The notes: generated by a model from the letters alone, not told the origin. A stretch of DNA of 64,000 bases from Streptomyces sp. CB01635 (GCF_002803065.1 NZ_NNBL01000021.1:82417-146416); one strand, 5' to 3'. Shown: positions 39,958 through 49,759, counted from the stretch's first letter. Translations and numbers: made by a program.

Positions 39958-42819
39958 ATGCGCTTTCGCGGGAAGTCCATCCGCCGGAAGATCGTGGCGT
40001 TGCTCCTGGTGCCGCTGGTGTCCCTGACCGCCATCTGGGCTTTCTCCACGGTGATCACGGGCCGCGCCGCGACTCAGCTGGTTTCGGCGGGGAAGGTCGC
40101 CGACGAGATCGGCTACCCGATCTCCGACGCCGCGCGGACCCTTCAGGACGAGCGCCGCCAGACCCTTGTCTACCTGGCCGACCCCCGGGCCTCCGACGCC
40201 CTCTCCAAGCTGCGCAGCCGCCGCAGCGCCTCCGACGAGGCGATGGCCCAGATCAGGACGAAGGCCGAGAACTCCGGGATCCGCGACGACATGAGCGACG
40301 ACTCCCGGCGCCGCATCGGCGCCGTCGTCGAGGGATTCGACGGCATCGAGTCCCTGCGCCGCAACGTCGACGAAGGAACCGTCACCCGCGAGCAGGCCCT
40401 CGACTTCTACAACCGCCTCATCGACCCTACGTACGACTTCCTGCTCACGCTCAGCAGCTTCGACAACTCGGCGATGGACCGCCAGGGCCGCGCCGTCATC
40501 GGCGTGCTCCGCGCGCGTGAACTGCTGTCCCGCGAGGACGCGTTGGTCGGCTCGGCGCTCGTCGCCCGCCGGATCACACACAAGGAACTGCGCCAGGTCT
40601 CCGACCTCGTAGCCCAGCGCGGCATCCTGTACGAGACCAGCCTCGCCCTGCTCCCCGACGACGACCGCGCCGAGTTCGAGCGTTACTGGAAGAGCGCGGA
40701 CACGGCGGCCCTGCGCACGGCGGAGAACACCCTCGCCGACGCCACGGCGGGCACCCCCCGGGGCGTCACCGCACGTGCCTGGAACAACGCTTCGGGCCAG
40801 GTGCTCGACGAGCTCGTCAAGCGCGACACCGCCGCCACGGAGCGCTACCAGGACCGGGCGCGCCCCGTCGCCATCAATGTCTTCCTGCAGGCCGGAGTAG
40901 CCGGTGTGCTCGGCCTGCTCGCGCTGCTGCTCTCGCTGTTCCTGTCCGTACGCATCGGCCGCAGCCTCGTCCGCGATCTGCGGCGGCTGCGCCTGGAGGC
41001 CCACGAGGCGTCCGGTGTGCGGCTGCCCAGTGTGATGCGCCGTCTCGCGGCAGGCGAACATGTCGACGTGGAGACCGAGGCCCCCCGCCTGGAGTACGAC
41101 AAGAACGAGATCGGGCAGGTCGGCCAGGCGCTCAACACCCTTCAGCGCTCCGCCGTCGAGGCCGCCGTCAAGCAGGCCGAACTGCGCCACGGCGTCTCCG
41201 AGGTCTTCGTCAACCTCGCCCGGCGCAGCCAGGTGCTCCTCCACAAGCAGCTCACCCTGCTCGACACGATGGAGCGCAGGACCGAGGACACCGACGAACT
41301 CGCAGACCTGTTCCGCCTCGACCACCTGACCACGCGCATGCGGCGCCACGCTGAAGGCCTGGTGATCCTCTCCGGAGCCGCCCCCTCCCGGCAGTGGCGC
41401 AGGCCCGTCCAGCTCATGGACATCGTCCGGGCCTCCGTCGCCGAGGTGGAGGACTACGAGCGCGTCGAGGTCCGGCGCCTGCCGCGCATCGCCGTCACCG
41501 GCCCCGCCGTCGCCGACCTCACCCACCTCGTGGCCGAACTCCTGGAGAACGCCACGGTGTTCTCGCCGCCGCACACGGCCGTGCACGTCGTCGGCGAGCG
41601 CGTCGCGAACGGCTTCACGCTGGAGATCCACGACCGGGGCCTCGGCATGGCGGCCGACGCGCTCCTCGACGCCAATCTGCGGCTCGCCGAGACGCCCGAG
41701 TTCGAACTCTCCGACACCGACCGACTCGGCCTGTTCGTGGTCAGTCGGCTCGCTCAGCGGCAGAACGTCCGCGTCTCGCTCCAGCCGTCCCCGTACGGCG
41801 GCACGACCGCGATCGTCTTCATCCCGGACACCCTGCTCACCGACGCCCCCGACACCGAGGGCGCCGGCTTCCGTCTCGACCGTCCCAACAGCGCCGGGCG
41901 CGGCAAAGCCCCGGGCGTGCGCTCCCCGAAGCTCTCCACGGCGGGCAGCCCGCTCCCGGGTCTTCCGGCCTCTCTCCTGGACGGGCCCGTGGAGCTGGAG
42001 GCGCCGCTTGCGGCGTCGGACCTCGCGCCCTTCCCGGGCGCTCTCGATGACGAGGACAGCGAGCGGGGCGGGCTCTTCCGGCCGCGCCGCCGCCCCGCCG
42101 GGCTCCCCGGAGAGCAGCACCAGCACGCGCGCGACGACTTCGAGGACCGGGCCGAGCCCACCCACCGGGCCGGCGGCCCCGACGGCGACGACGCGCCCGT
42201 GCCGCTGCCGCGCCGCAGGGCACCGAAGCTCGTCAGCTCGCACGGCAGGCCCGTCACCCACACGAGGCCCGGCGAGTCGGAATCGGACAACCAGCGCACG
42301 GACGGCCGACCCGAGAACCCGGGCAGCGTCCCACGGGATCCCGAGGCCCCGGCCCCGGACACCCCAGGGGACGCGTACCGCGCGGAAGCCCCGGAGGGAC
42401 CCCGCGAGCGCCGTCTCACTTCGGCGTCCGCGCCGGATCTGCCGCGCAGGCGCGCCCGTGCCGAGGCATCGGATGACGCGGCTCCCGCACGCCGCCCGGA
42501 GCCGGTGCGCGACCCCGCGCCGGAACCGGCCGACGACGCCCCCGCGCCGAGCTTGCCGAGTGGCCTGCCCCGCCGTGTGCGCCAGGCCAATCTCGCCCCA
42601 CAGCTCAAGGAAGGACCCGACCTGCGCGCCGACCGCGCCGCGGACCGGGAGGGGCCCAACCACTCGGACAGCCCCGCCGAGCGCGACGCCGACGAGGTCC
42701 GCAACCGGATGGCCTCGCTCCAGCGGGGCTGGCGCCGCGGCCGTGAGGAGAACGCCGCAGGCGACGACGCCTCCGACGGCACAGCACAGGGAACGACATC
42801 TGAGGGGGACGGTCGATGA
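39958..42819 (+). CDS. cvnA: Conservon sensor kinase-like protein CvnA
   Basis: The 953-residue membrane protein has a transmembrane segment at about 12-35, a nitrate/nitrite-sensing-type extracellular helical domain (about 50-295), and a second transmembrane segment at about 303-330. A HAMP-like linker follows, then a histidine-kinase-like module with LLENATVFSPP (N box), HDRGLGMA (G1) and GLFVVSRLA. The last ~330 residues are Pro/Arg/Asp-rich and probably disordered. It is the first gene of a conservon, overlapping cvnB by ATGA. CvnA proteins work with CvnB-D at the membrane in a G-protein-like complex. GGGGGAGG precedes the ATG closely. Confidence 0.9.
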   Translation: MRFRGKSIRRKIVALLLVPLVSLTAIWAFSTVITGRAATQLVSAGKVADEIGYPISDAARTLQDERRQTLVYLADPRASDALSKLRSRRSASDEAMAQIRTKAENSGIRDDMSDDSRRRIGAVVEGFDGIESLRRNVDEGTVTREQALDFYNRLIDPTYDFLLTLSSFDNSAMDRQGRAVIGVLRARELLSREDALVGSALVARRITHKELRQVSDLVAQRGILYETSLALLPDDDRAEFERYWKSADTAALRTAENTLADATAGTPRGVTARAWNNASGQVLDELVKRDTAATERYQDRARPVAINVFLQAGVAGVLGLLALLLSLFLSVRIGRSLVRDLRRLRLEAHEASGVRLPSVMRRLAAGEHVDVETEAPRLEYDKNEIGQVGQALNTLQRSAVEAAVKQAELRHGVSEVFVNLARRSQVLLHKQLTLLDTMERRTEDTDELADLFRLDHLTTRMRRHAEGLVILSGAAPSRQWRRPVQLMDIVRASVAEVEDYERVEVRRLPRIAVTGPAVADLTHLVAELLENATVFSPPHTAVHVVGERVANGFTLEIHDRGLGMAADALLDANLRLAETPEFELSDTDRLGLFVVSRLAQRQNVRVSLQPSPYGGTTAIVFIPDTLLTDAPDTEGAGFRLDRPNSAGRGKAPGVRSPKLSTAGSPLPGLPASLLDGPVELEAPLAASDLAPFPGALDDEDSERGGLFRPRRRPAGLPGEQHQHARDDFEDRAEPTHRAGGPDGDDAPVPLPRRRAPKLVSSHGRPVTHTRPGESESDNQRTDGRPENPGSVPRDPEAPAPDTPGDAYRAEAPEGPRERRLTSASAPDLPRRRARAEASDDAAPARRPEPVRDPAPEPADDAPAPSLPSGLPRRVRQANLAPQLKEGPDLRADRAADREGPNHSDSPAERDADEVRNRMASLQRGWRRGREENAAGDDASDGTAQGTTSEGDGR

Positions 42820-43256
42820 CCGCACCGAAGGCCGCCGCACACACCACCGCGAACGGCGGTTCCGGGGAGCTGAACTGGCTCCTGGACGACCTGGTGGAGC
42901 GCGTCGCCAGTATCCGCAAGGCGCTCGTGCTCTCCGGGGACGGCCTGCCGACCGGGGTCTCGAAGGACCTCACCCGGGAGGACAGCGAGCATCTCGCCGC
43001 CGTCGCCTCCGGCTTCCACAGCCTGGCCAAGGGGGTCGGCCGGCACTTCGAGGCGGGCAGCGTCCGCCAGACCGTCGTGGAGCTGGACGACGCCTTCCTC
43101 TTCGTCACGGCAGCCGGCGACGGCAGTTGCCTCGCCGTCCTGTCGGACGCGGACTCCGACGTCGGTCTCGTCGCATACGAGATGACCTTGCTGGTCAAGC
43201 GGGTCGGCGTGCATCTGGGGACCGCTCCGCGCACCGATCTGTCCGCCGGCGGGTAG
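42816..43256 (+). CDS. cvnB: Conservon roadblock/LC7 protein CvnB
   Basis: The 146-residue protein has the roadblock/LC7 fold features LNWLLDDLVERVASIRKALVLS, DGLPTG and VVELDDAFLFVTAAGDGS. Such proteins act as GTPase-activating or dimerisation partners of small GTPases, here presumably CvnD. Its ATG overlaps the cvnA stop by 4 bases. Confidence 0.93.
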   Translation: MTAPKAAAHTTANGGSGELNWLLDDLVERVASIRKALVLSGDGLPTGVSKDLTREDSEHLAAVASGFHSLAKGVGRHFEAGSVRQTVVELDDAFLFVTAAGDGSCLAVLSDADSDVGLVAYEMTLLVKRVGVHLGTAPRTDLSAGG

Positions 43257-43265
43257 TGGGCCGGT

Positions 43266-43670
43266 ATGAGCCCTGACGGGGAGGGGACGCAGGAGACGCA
43301 CCACTGGTTCGACGACGACGCCGGACCGGTGGTTCGCCCGTACGCCATGACACGCGGCCGCACCACCAGCGCGGCCCAGCATCGCCTCGACCTGATCGCG
43401 GTCGTCGTCGCGGAACACCGCATCGGCGACCCCGCAGCCGACCAGACGCTGTCCCCGGAACACGTGGACATCGTCGGACTGTGCCGCGACAGCCCCCAGT
43501 CGGTGGCCGAACTCGCCGCGGAACTCGACCTTCCCATCGGCGTCGTACGCGTCCTCATCGGCGATCTCGTCGACGAGGAACTGGTCCATGTGACCCGGCC
43601 CGTACCCCCTGCCGAGCTCCCGGACGAGAGTATTCTGCGCGACGTGATCAACGGTCTCAGGGCGCTCTGA
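43266..43670 (+). CDS. cvnC: Conservon DUF742 protein CvnC
   Basis: The 134-residue DUF742 protein has VRPYAMTRGRT near the start, a winged-helix-like middle (SVAELAAELDLPIGVVRVLIGDLVDEELV) and a short tail ending NGLRAL. It follows cvnB by 9 bases. It is normally followed directly by the GTPase cvnD; here a 3.6-kb oxoprolinase gene intervenes. Confidence 0.93.
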   Translation: MSPDGEGTQETHHWFDDDAGPVVRPYAMTRGRTTSAAQHRLDLIAVVVAEHRIGDPAADQTLSPEHVDIVGLCRDSPQSVAELAAELDLPIGVVRVLIGDLVDEELVHVTRPVPPAELPDESILRDVINGLRAL

Positions 43671-43742
43671 CCCACGCGTACACCGAGGCCACACACGGGG
43701 GTGGGGACCAGGCGAGCAGCTGGGCGAACAACGGAGACGCGC

Positions 43743-46700
43743 GTGACAGGCTGGCAGTTCTGGATCGACCGAGGCGGCACGTTCACCGATGTCGTCGCGC
43801 GGCACCCCGGCGGACGCCTGCTCACCCACAAGCTCCTGTCCGACAACCCCACCCGCTACCGCGACCCCGCCGTCGCCGCCATCCGCGAACTTCTCGACAG
43901 CGAGGGCGAGTCGGGCCACGCCCACGTCGACTCCGTCCGCATGGGCACCACCGTCGCCACCAACGCACTCCTGGAACGCAAGGGCGAACGCACCGCGCTG
44001 GTGGTCACCCGGGGCTTCCGTGACGCCCTGCGCATCGCGTACCAGAACAGGCCCCGCATCTTCGCCCGCCGCATCGAGCTGCCCGAGCTGCTCCACGAAC
44101 GGGTCATCGAGGCCGACGAGCGCATCGACGCCCACGGCGCCGTCCTCACCCCCCTCGACACGGACGCCCTCGAAGTGTTGCTGCGCCAGGCGTACGACGA
44201 CGGGATCAGGGCCCTCGCCGTCGTCTGCATGCACAGCCACCTGTACCCCGACCACGAGCGGCAGATCGGCGCCCTCGCGGCCCGGATCGGCTTCCCGCAG
44301 ATCTCGCTCTCCAGCGAGGTCAGCCCCCTGATGAAGCTCGTCCCGCGCGGGGACACGACGGTTGTCGACGCCTATCTGTCGCCGGTCCTTCGCCGCTACG
44401 TCCAGCAGGTGGCGGACCAACTCACGGGCGTACGCCTCATGTTCATGCAGTCCAACGGCGGGCTCACGGAGGCCGGGCAGTTCCGCGGCAAGGACGCCAT
44501 CCTGTCCGGCCCCGCCGGCGGCATCGTCGGCATGGCCCGGGTCTCCCGCCTCGCCGGATTCGACCGCGTCATCGGCTTCGACATGGGCGGCACGTCCACG
44601 GACGTGTCGCACTACGCGGGGGAGTACGAGCGCGTCTTCACCACGCAGATCGCCGGCGTGCGCCTGCGCGCTCCCATGCTCGACATCCACACCGTCGCGG
44701 CCGGCGGCGGCTCCGTCCTCCACTTCGACGGCAGCCGCTACCGCGTGGGCCCCGACTCCGCGGGCGCCGACCCCGGACCCGCCTGCTACCGCGGCGGCGG
44801 CCCGCTCACCGTCACCGACGCGAACGTGGCCCTCGGGCGCATCCAACCCGCCCATTTCCCCCGGGTGTTCGGCCCCGAGGGCGACCGGCCCCTGGACCAC
44901 ACCCTCGTACGGGACCGCTTCGCCGCGCTCGCCCGCGAGATCCGCGACCGCACCGGCGACGACCGCACCCCGGAGCAGGTCGCGGAGGGCTATCTGCAGA
45001 TCGCCGTCGCCAACATCGCGAACGCCGTGAAGCGGATCTCCGTCCAGAAGGGCCACGACGTCACCCGCTACGCCCTCACCACCTTCGGTGGGGCCGGTGG
45101 CCAGCACGCGTGCCGAGTCGCCGACTCGCTCGGCATCCGCACCGTCCTCGTACCGCCCATGGCGGGAGTCCTGTCCGCGCTCGGCATCGGTCTTGCCGAC
45201 ACGACCGCCATGCGCGAGCAGTCCGCCGAGGCACCGCTCGAACCGTCCGCCATGCCGCACGTCCACAAGACCGCCGACGACCTGGAGGGCGCGGCCCGCG
45301 CCGAACTCCTCGCCGAGGACGTGCCCGAGGACCGCATCCGCGTCACCCGCCGGGCCCAACTGCGCTACGACGGCACCGACACCACGCTCACCGTGGAACT
45401 CACGGACCCGGACACGATGCGCGCCGCCTTCGAAGAACGCCATCGCGCCACCTACTCCTTCACCCTCGACCGCCCTCTCGTCGTCGAAGCACTCTCCGTC
45501 GAAGCAACCGGCCTCACCGCACCCCCCGATCTGTCCGCCCTCGCACCCCGCTCGGCCCCGCCCGCCGCCCCGGAGACCGTCAGCCTCCATACCGGCGGGG
45601 CCTGGCGCGACGTGCCCCTGCACCGACGCGACCAACTGCCGCCCGGCGAAAGTGTCACCGGACCCGCGATCATCGCCGAGTCCGGCTCCACGACGGTCGT
45701 GGACGACGGCTGGCGGGCGGCCGTGACGGACGACGGCCACCTGATCATGGAACGCGCGGCGGTCACGGAGAGTTCCGACATCGGCACGGCAGCCGACCCC
45801 GTACTCCTCGAAGTCTTCAACAACCTCTTCATGTCGATCGCCGAACAGATGGGCGCCCGCCTGGAGTCCACCTCCCAGTCGGTCAACATCAAGGAGCGCC
45901 TCGACTTCTCGTGCGCGCTCTTCGACCCTGACGGCAGCCTTGTCGCGAACGCCCCCCACATCCCTGTCCACCTGGGATCCATGGGCACCAGCGTCAAGGA
46001 GGTCATCCGCCGCCGCGGCACGCGCATGCGGCCGGGCGACAGCTACGCCGTCAACGACCCCTACCACGGGGGCACCCACCTCCCCGACGTCACCGTCATC
46101 ACCCCGGTCTTCGACACGGAGGGTGAGCGGCTCCTGTTCTACGTCGCCTCGCGCGGCCACCATGCGGAGATCGGCGGCATCGCCCCCGGCTCCATGCCCG
46201 CGGGCAGCCGCACCATCGACGAGGAAGGCATCCTCTTCGACAACTGGCTTCTCGTCGAAGGGGGCAGCTTCCGCGAGACGGAGACCCTGCGCCTGCTCAC
46301 CGGCGGCCCCTATCCGTCCCGCAACCCGCGGACCAACCTCGCCGACCTGCGCGCCCAGATCGCCGCCAACCAGAAGGGCGTCGACGAAGTCGCCCGCATG
46401 ATCGACCACTTCGGGCTCGACGTCGTCCAGGCGTACATGAAGCATGTCCAGGACAATGCCGAAGAGGCCGTGCGCCGCGTTGTCGACGCCCTGCAGGACG
46501 GTGAGTTCGCCTACGAGACCGACTCCGGCGCCACGATCCGCGTCCGGGTCACCGTGGACCGCGAACAGCGCGGCGCGACCGTCGACTTCACCGGCACATC
46601 GCCACAGCTCGCCACCAACTTCAACGCGCCCTTCGCCGTCGTCAACGCGGCCGTCCTGTACGTCTTCCGCACCCTCGTGGACGACGACATCCCCCTCAAC

Positions 46701-47390
46701 GACGGCTGTCTGCGCCCCTTGCACATCGTCGTCCCCCCGGGCTCGTTCCTCGCCCCCGAGCCCCCCGCCGCCGTCGTCGCCGGCAACGTGGAGACCTCCC
46801 AGGCCATCACCGGAGCCCTCTACGCGGCCCTGGGCGTCCAGGCCGAGGGCTCCGGGACGATGAACAACGTGACCTTCGGCAACGAGAGCCACCAGTACTA
46901 CGAGACCGTGGCCTCGGGCTCCGGGGCAGGTGACGGCTTTCACGGAGCGCCCGTCGTACAGACCCATATGACCAACTCGCGGCTCACCGACCCCGAGGTC
47001 CTGGAGTGGCGACTGCCCGTCCTGCTCGAGGAGTTCGCCGTGCGGCGAGGCAGCGGGGGCCCAGGACGGTGGCGCGGCGGCGACGGCGCCGTACGCCGCC
47101 TCCGCTTCCTCGAACCCATGACCGTGTCCACGCTCTCGCAGCACCGCAGAGTCCCGCCGTACGGCATGGCGGGCGGCGGGCCGGGAGCCCTGGGCACCAA
47201 CTCCGTGGAGCACCCCGACGGCACGGTCGACCGGCTCGCCGGCAGCGACTCGGCGGACGTGCTCCCCGGAGACGTACTCGTCATCGAAACCCCCGGAGGC
47301 GGCGGATACGGTCCGCCGCCGCCCGCCGGGAACGACAACAGCGACAGCAGTGAGGCAGGAGAAGAGACCCATGATCTTCGGGCGTTCTGA
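43743..47390 (+). CDS. ATP-dependent 5-oxoprolinase/hydantoinase A-B fusion
   Basis: The 1215-residue protein is full length for the OPLAH/oxoprolinase family. The HyuA-type half begins with DRGGTFTDVV (9-18) and has MGTTVATNALLERKG, FDMGGTSTDV and TFGGAGGQHAC. The HyuB-type half starts near residue 686 and has NDPYHGGTHLPDVT and RGHHAEIGGIAPGSMP. It should hydrolyse 5-oxoproline, or a hydantoin-like ring, with ATP. The GTG start has GGAG five bases upstream. It lies between cvnC and cvnD, 72 bases from the first and overlapping the second by 20, so it belongs to the conservon transcript. Confidence 0.92.
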   Translation: MTGWQFWIDRGGTFTDVVARHPGGRLLTHKLLSDNPTRYRDPAVAAIRELLDSEGESGHAHVDSVRMGTTVATNALLERKGERTALVVTRGFRDALRIAYQNRPRIFARRIELPELLHERVIEADERIDAHGAVLTPLDTDALEVLLRQAYDDGIRALAVVCMHSHLYPDHERQIGALAARIGFPQISLSSEVSPLMKLVPRGDTTVVDAYLSPVLRRYVQQVADQLTGVRLMFMQSNGGLTEAGQFRGKDAILSGPAGGIVGMARVSRLAGFDRVIGFDMGGTSTDVSHYAGEYERVFTTQIAGVRLRAPMLDIHTVAAGGGSVLHFDGSRYRVGPDSAGADPGPACYRGGGPLTVTDANVALGRIQPAHFPRVFGPEGDRPLDHTLVRDRFAALAREIRDRTGDDRTPEQVAEGYLQIAVANIANAVKRISVQKGHDVTRYALTTFGGAGGQHACRVADSLGIRTVLVPPMAGVLSALGIGLADTTAMREQSAEAPLEPSAMPHVHKTADDLEGAARAELLAEDVPEDRIRVTRRAQLRYDGTDTTLTVELTDPDTMRAAFEERHRATYSFTLDRPLVVEALSVEATGLTAPPDLSALAPRSAPPAAPETVSLHTGGAWRDVPLHRRDQLPPGESVTGPAIIAESGSTTVVDDGWRAAVTDDGHLIMERAAVTESSDIGTAADPVLLEVFNNLFMSIAEQMGARLESTSQSVNIKERLDFSCALFDPDGSLVANAPHIPVHLGSMGTSVKEVIRRRGTRMRPGDSYAVNDPYHGGTHLPDVTVITPVFDTEGERLLFYVASRGHHAEIGGIAPGSMPAGSRTIDEEGILFDNWLLVEGGSFRETETLRLLTGGPYPSRNPRTNLADLRAQIAANQKGVDEVARMIDHFGLDVVQAYMKHVQDNAEEAVRRVVDALQDGEFAYETDSGATIRVRVTVDREQRGATVDFTGTSPQLATNFNAPFAVVNAAVLYVFRTLVDDDIPLNDGCLRPLHIVVPPGSFLAPEPPAAVVAGNVETSQAITGALYAALGVQAEGSGTMNNVTFGNESHQYYETVASGSGAGDGFHGAPVVQTHMTNSRLTDPEVLEWRLPVLLEEFAVRRGSGGPGRWRGGDGAVRRLRFLEPMTVSTLSQHRRVPPYGMAGGGPGALGTNSVEHPDGTVDRLAGSDSADVLPGDVLVIETPGGGGYGPPPPAGNDNSDSSEAGEETHDLRAF

Positions 47391-47976
47391 GCGCGGCAAG
47401 CCCCCCGTGGAGCCCGTCACGCTCAAGATCCTCGTGGCCGGCGGATTCGGCGTGGGCAAGACGACGCTCGTCGGTGCGGTCAGCGAGATCAAGCCCTTGC
47501 GCACCGAGGAGCTGCTCAGTGAGGCGGGCCGCCCGCTCGACGACACCCGGGGCGTCGAGGGCAAGCACACCACCACGGTCGCCATGGACTTCGGGCGGAT
47601 CACGCTCCGCGAGGACCTGGTGCTCTACCTCTTCGGCACGCCCGGGCAGGACCGCTTCTGGTTCCTGTGGGACGAGCTGGCGACCGGCGCCCTGGGAGCC
47701 GTCGTTCTCGCCGACACCCGCCGCCTGGAGGACTGCTTCGCCGCCGTCGACTACTTCGAGCGGCGCTCCATACCGTTCGTGGTGGGCGTCAACTGCTTCG
47801 AGGGGTCGGCCCGTTACCCGGCCGACGCCGTACGCCAGGCCCTCGACCTCGACTCCGACGTGCCCGTTCTGATGTGCGACGCGCGTGAGAAGGAGACCGT
47901 CAAGGAGGTCCTCATCGGCGTCGTCGAGCACGCGATGGCCGTGGGTGCGCGCCGCCGCCAGCCCGTCACCACCTGA
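47371..47976 (+). CDS. cvnD: Conservon GTPase CvnD
   Basis: The 201-residue small GTPase-like protein has the P-loop GGFGVGKTT (24-32), TTTVAMDFGRI (switch I region), GTPGQDRFWFLW (G3, with Gly-Thr-Pro-Gly instead of DxxG) and VGVNCFEG in the base-binding region. The ATG at 47371 has AGGAG nine bases upstream and lies inside the end of the oxoprolinase gene (20-base overlap). An ATG seven codons earlier is less likely. It completes the cvnABCD set. Confidence 0.93.
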   Translation: MIFGRSERGKPPVEPVTLKILVAGGFGVGKTTLVGAVSEIKPLRTEELLSEAGRPLDDTRGVEGKHTTTVAMDFGRITLREDLVLYLFGTPGQDRFWFLWDELATGALGAVVLADTRRLEDCFAAVDYFERRSIPFVVGVNCFEGSARYPADAVRQALDLDSDVPVLMCDAREKETVKEVLIGVVEHAMAVGARRRQPVTT

Positions 47977-47990
47977 TCCGTCGGCGCGGT

Positions 47991-48080
47991 AACGGACCGC
48001 GTGGCAACGGACCGCATGGCAACGGACCGCATGGGAACGGTCGGCATGGGAACGGAACGCATGGGAACGGCCCGCACCCT
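47991..48080. repeat. Six tandem 15-bp repeats after cvnD
   Basis: Six head-to-tail units with consensus AACGGACCGCATGGG (first three cores AACGGACCGC identical, later ones diverged) start 15 bases after the cvnD stop and fill half of the gap to the convergent glpK. The repeats span 15-base steps without spacers and are not CRISPR. Function is unknown; they could mark a transcription-end region or protein-binding array. Confidence 0.9.
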
Positions 48081-48165
48081 CGCCGACCGGGGTGCGGACC
48101 GTCGTCCACGCGCGCGTGGCCCTCGCCAGGACCACGTGCCAGTCACAAGAGGCGCACGCCGACCG

Positions 48166-49683
48166 TCACGCCTCGTCGTCGTGCCAGCCGAAGCTCTTCT
48201 CCACGGCCTTGCGCCAGTTGCGGTACTCGCGCTCACGCGTCCCGCCGTCCATCGCCGGCGTCCACTCCGCGTCGCGCTGCCAGTGCGCCTTGAGCTCGTC
48301 CAGGTCGTTCCACACCCCCGTCGCGAGCCCGGCCGCGTACGCGGCGCCCAGGCACGTCGTCTCGGACACCCGAGGCCGGATCACCGGCACCCCGAGGACA
48401 TCCGCCTGATGCTGCATCAGGAGATTGTTCTTGGTCATGCCGCCGTCGACCTTCAGCGTCGTGATCTGCACGCCGGAGTCCTGGTACATCGCGTCGACGA
48501 CCTCGCGCGTCTGCCAGCTCGTCGCCTCCAGGACCGCCCGCGCCAGATGGGCCTTGGTGACGTACCGGGTCAGCCCCGTGATGACACCCCGCGCGTCCGA
48601 GCGCCAGTACGGCGCGAACAGGCCGGAGAAGGCCGGCACGATGTAGGCGCCGCCGTTGTCACTCACACTCGCCGCGAGCGTCTCGATCTCGTCGGCGGTG
48701 CGGATGATCCCGAGCTGGTCGCGGAACCACTGGACCAGGGCGCCGGTGATCGCGATCGACCCTTCGAGGCAGTACACGGGAGCCTCGGAGCCGATCTTGT
48801 ACCCCATGGTGGTGAGCAGCCCGTTCTTCGAGGGGACGGGCCGGTTCCCGGTGTTGAGCAGCAGGAAACTGCCCGTGCCGTACGTGTTCTTGGCCGTCCC
48901 CGTGTCGTAGCAGGCCTGACCGAAGATCGCCGCCTGCTGGTCGCCGAGCGCGGACGCGACCGGCACGCCGGAGAGCTGGCCGACGGCCGTCCCGTAGACC
49001 TCGGCCGACGACCTGATCTCCGGTAGCACCGCCTCCGGCACGTTCATCGCCGACAGGATCCCGTGGTCCCACTGGAGCGTCTCCAGGTTCATCAGCATGG
49101 TGCGCCCGGCGTTGGTGACGTCGGTGACGTGCACGCCGCCGTCCGTGCCGCCCGTCAGATTCCAGATGAGCCAGGAGTCGATGGTGCCGAACGCGATCTC
49201 GCCCCGCTCGGCGCGGGCGCGCAGCCCCGGCACGTTGTCGAGCAGCCAGGCCGCCTTGGGCCCGGAGAAGTAGCTCGCGAGCGGCAGACCGGTCTGCTCC
49301 CGGAAGCGGTCCTGCCCGTCCGTGCCGCCCAGCTCGTTGCACAGCGCCGAGGTACGGGTGTCCTGCCACACGATCGCGTTGTGCACGGGCCGGCCCGTGG
49401 CCCGGTCCCAGAGGACCGTCGTCTCACGCTGGTTGGTGATGCCGAGCGCGCTGAGGTCGTCGGCCCGCAGCCCGGCCTTGGCGAGCGCGCCGGCGACCAC
49501 GGCCTGCACCTTGGACCAGATCTCGGTGGCGTCGTGCTCCACCCAGCCGGGCTTCGGGAAGATCTGCCGGTGCTCGCGCTGGTCGACGGCGACGATCTCG
49601 CCGCCGTGGTTGAAGATGATGCAGCGGCTCGACGTGGTGCCCTGGTCGATGGCAGCGACGTACTTCTCATCGTTGTCGGGCAT
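48166..49683 (-). CDS. glpK: Glycerol kinase
   Basis: The 505-residue FGGY kinase begins AAIDQGTTSSRCIIF. It has the substrate-site block WVEHDATEIW, NQRETTVLWDRATGRP, and the C-terminal VDGGMTKNNLLMQ. It phosphorylates glycerol to sn-glycerol-3-phosphate. It lies 76 bases downstream of glpF on the same strand. No glpD or gylR-type regulator gene adjoins, unlike the S. coelicolor gyl operon. Confidence 0.97.
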   Translation of the reverse strand: MPDNDEKYVAAIDQGTTSSRCIIFNHGGEIVAVDQREHRQIFPKPGWVEHDATEIWSKVQAVVAGALAKAGLRADDLSALGITNQRETTVLWDRATGRPVHNAIVWQDTRTSALCNELGGTDGQDRFREQTGLPLASYFSGPKAAWLLDNVPGLRARAERGEIAFGTIDSWLIWNLTGGTDGGVHVTDVTNAGRTMLMNLETLQWDHGILSAMNVPEAVLPEIRSSAEVYGTAVGQLSGVPVASALGDQQAAIFGQACYDTGTAKNTYGTGSFLLLNTGNRPVPSKNGLLTTMGYKIGSEAPVYCLEGSIAITGALVQWFRDQLGIIRTADEIETLAASVSDNGGAYIVPAFSGLFAPYWRSDARGVITGLTRYVTKAHLARAVLEATSWQTREVVDAMYQDSGVQITTLKVDGGMTKNNLLMQHQADVLGVPVIRPRVSETTCLGAAYAAGLATGVWNDLDELKAHWQRDAEWTPAMDGGTREREYRNWRKAVEKSFGWHDDEA

Positions 49684-49759
49684 GCGACTCCCCTTCGTCT
49701 TCGTCCGAGGTCCCCGCGCGCGGGGACGCGAAAGCGGCGTGGCGGCTGCGCGGCCGCGG

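Noticed and set aside
43743..47390. Recent insertion of the oxoprolinase gene by a mobile element
   Set aside because: No terminal repeats, integrase or IS remnants flank it, and base composition is like its neighbours.
41754..47603. A 1949-codon open frame on the minus strand across the conservon and oxoprolinase genes
   Set aside because: It is antisense to four well-supported genes and has no recognisable domain; high GC removes stop codons in the opposite frame.
47991..48080. CRISPR array
   Set aside because: The 15-bp units are contiguous, with no unique spacers and no cas genes.
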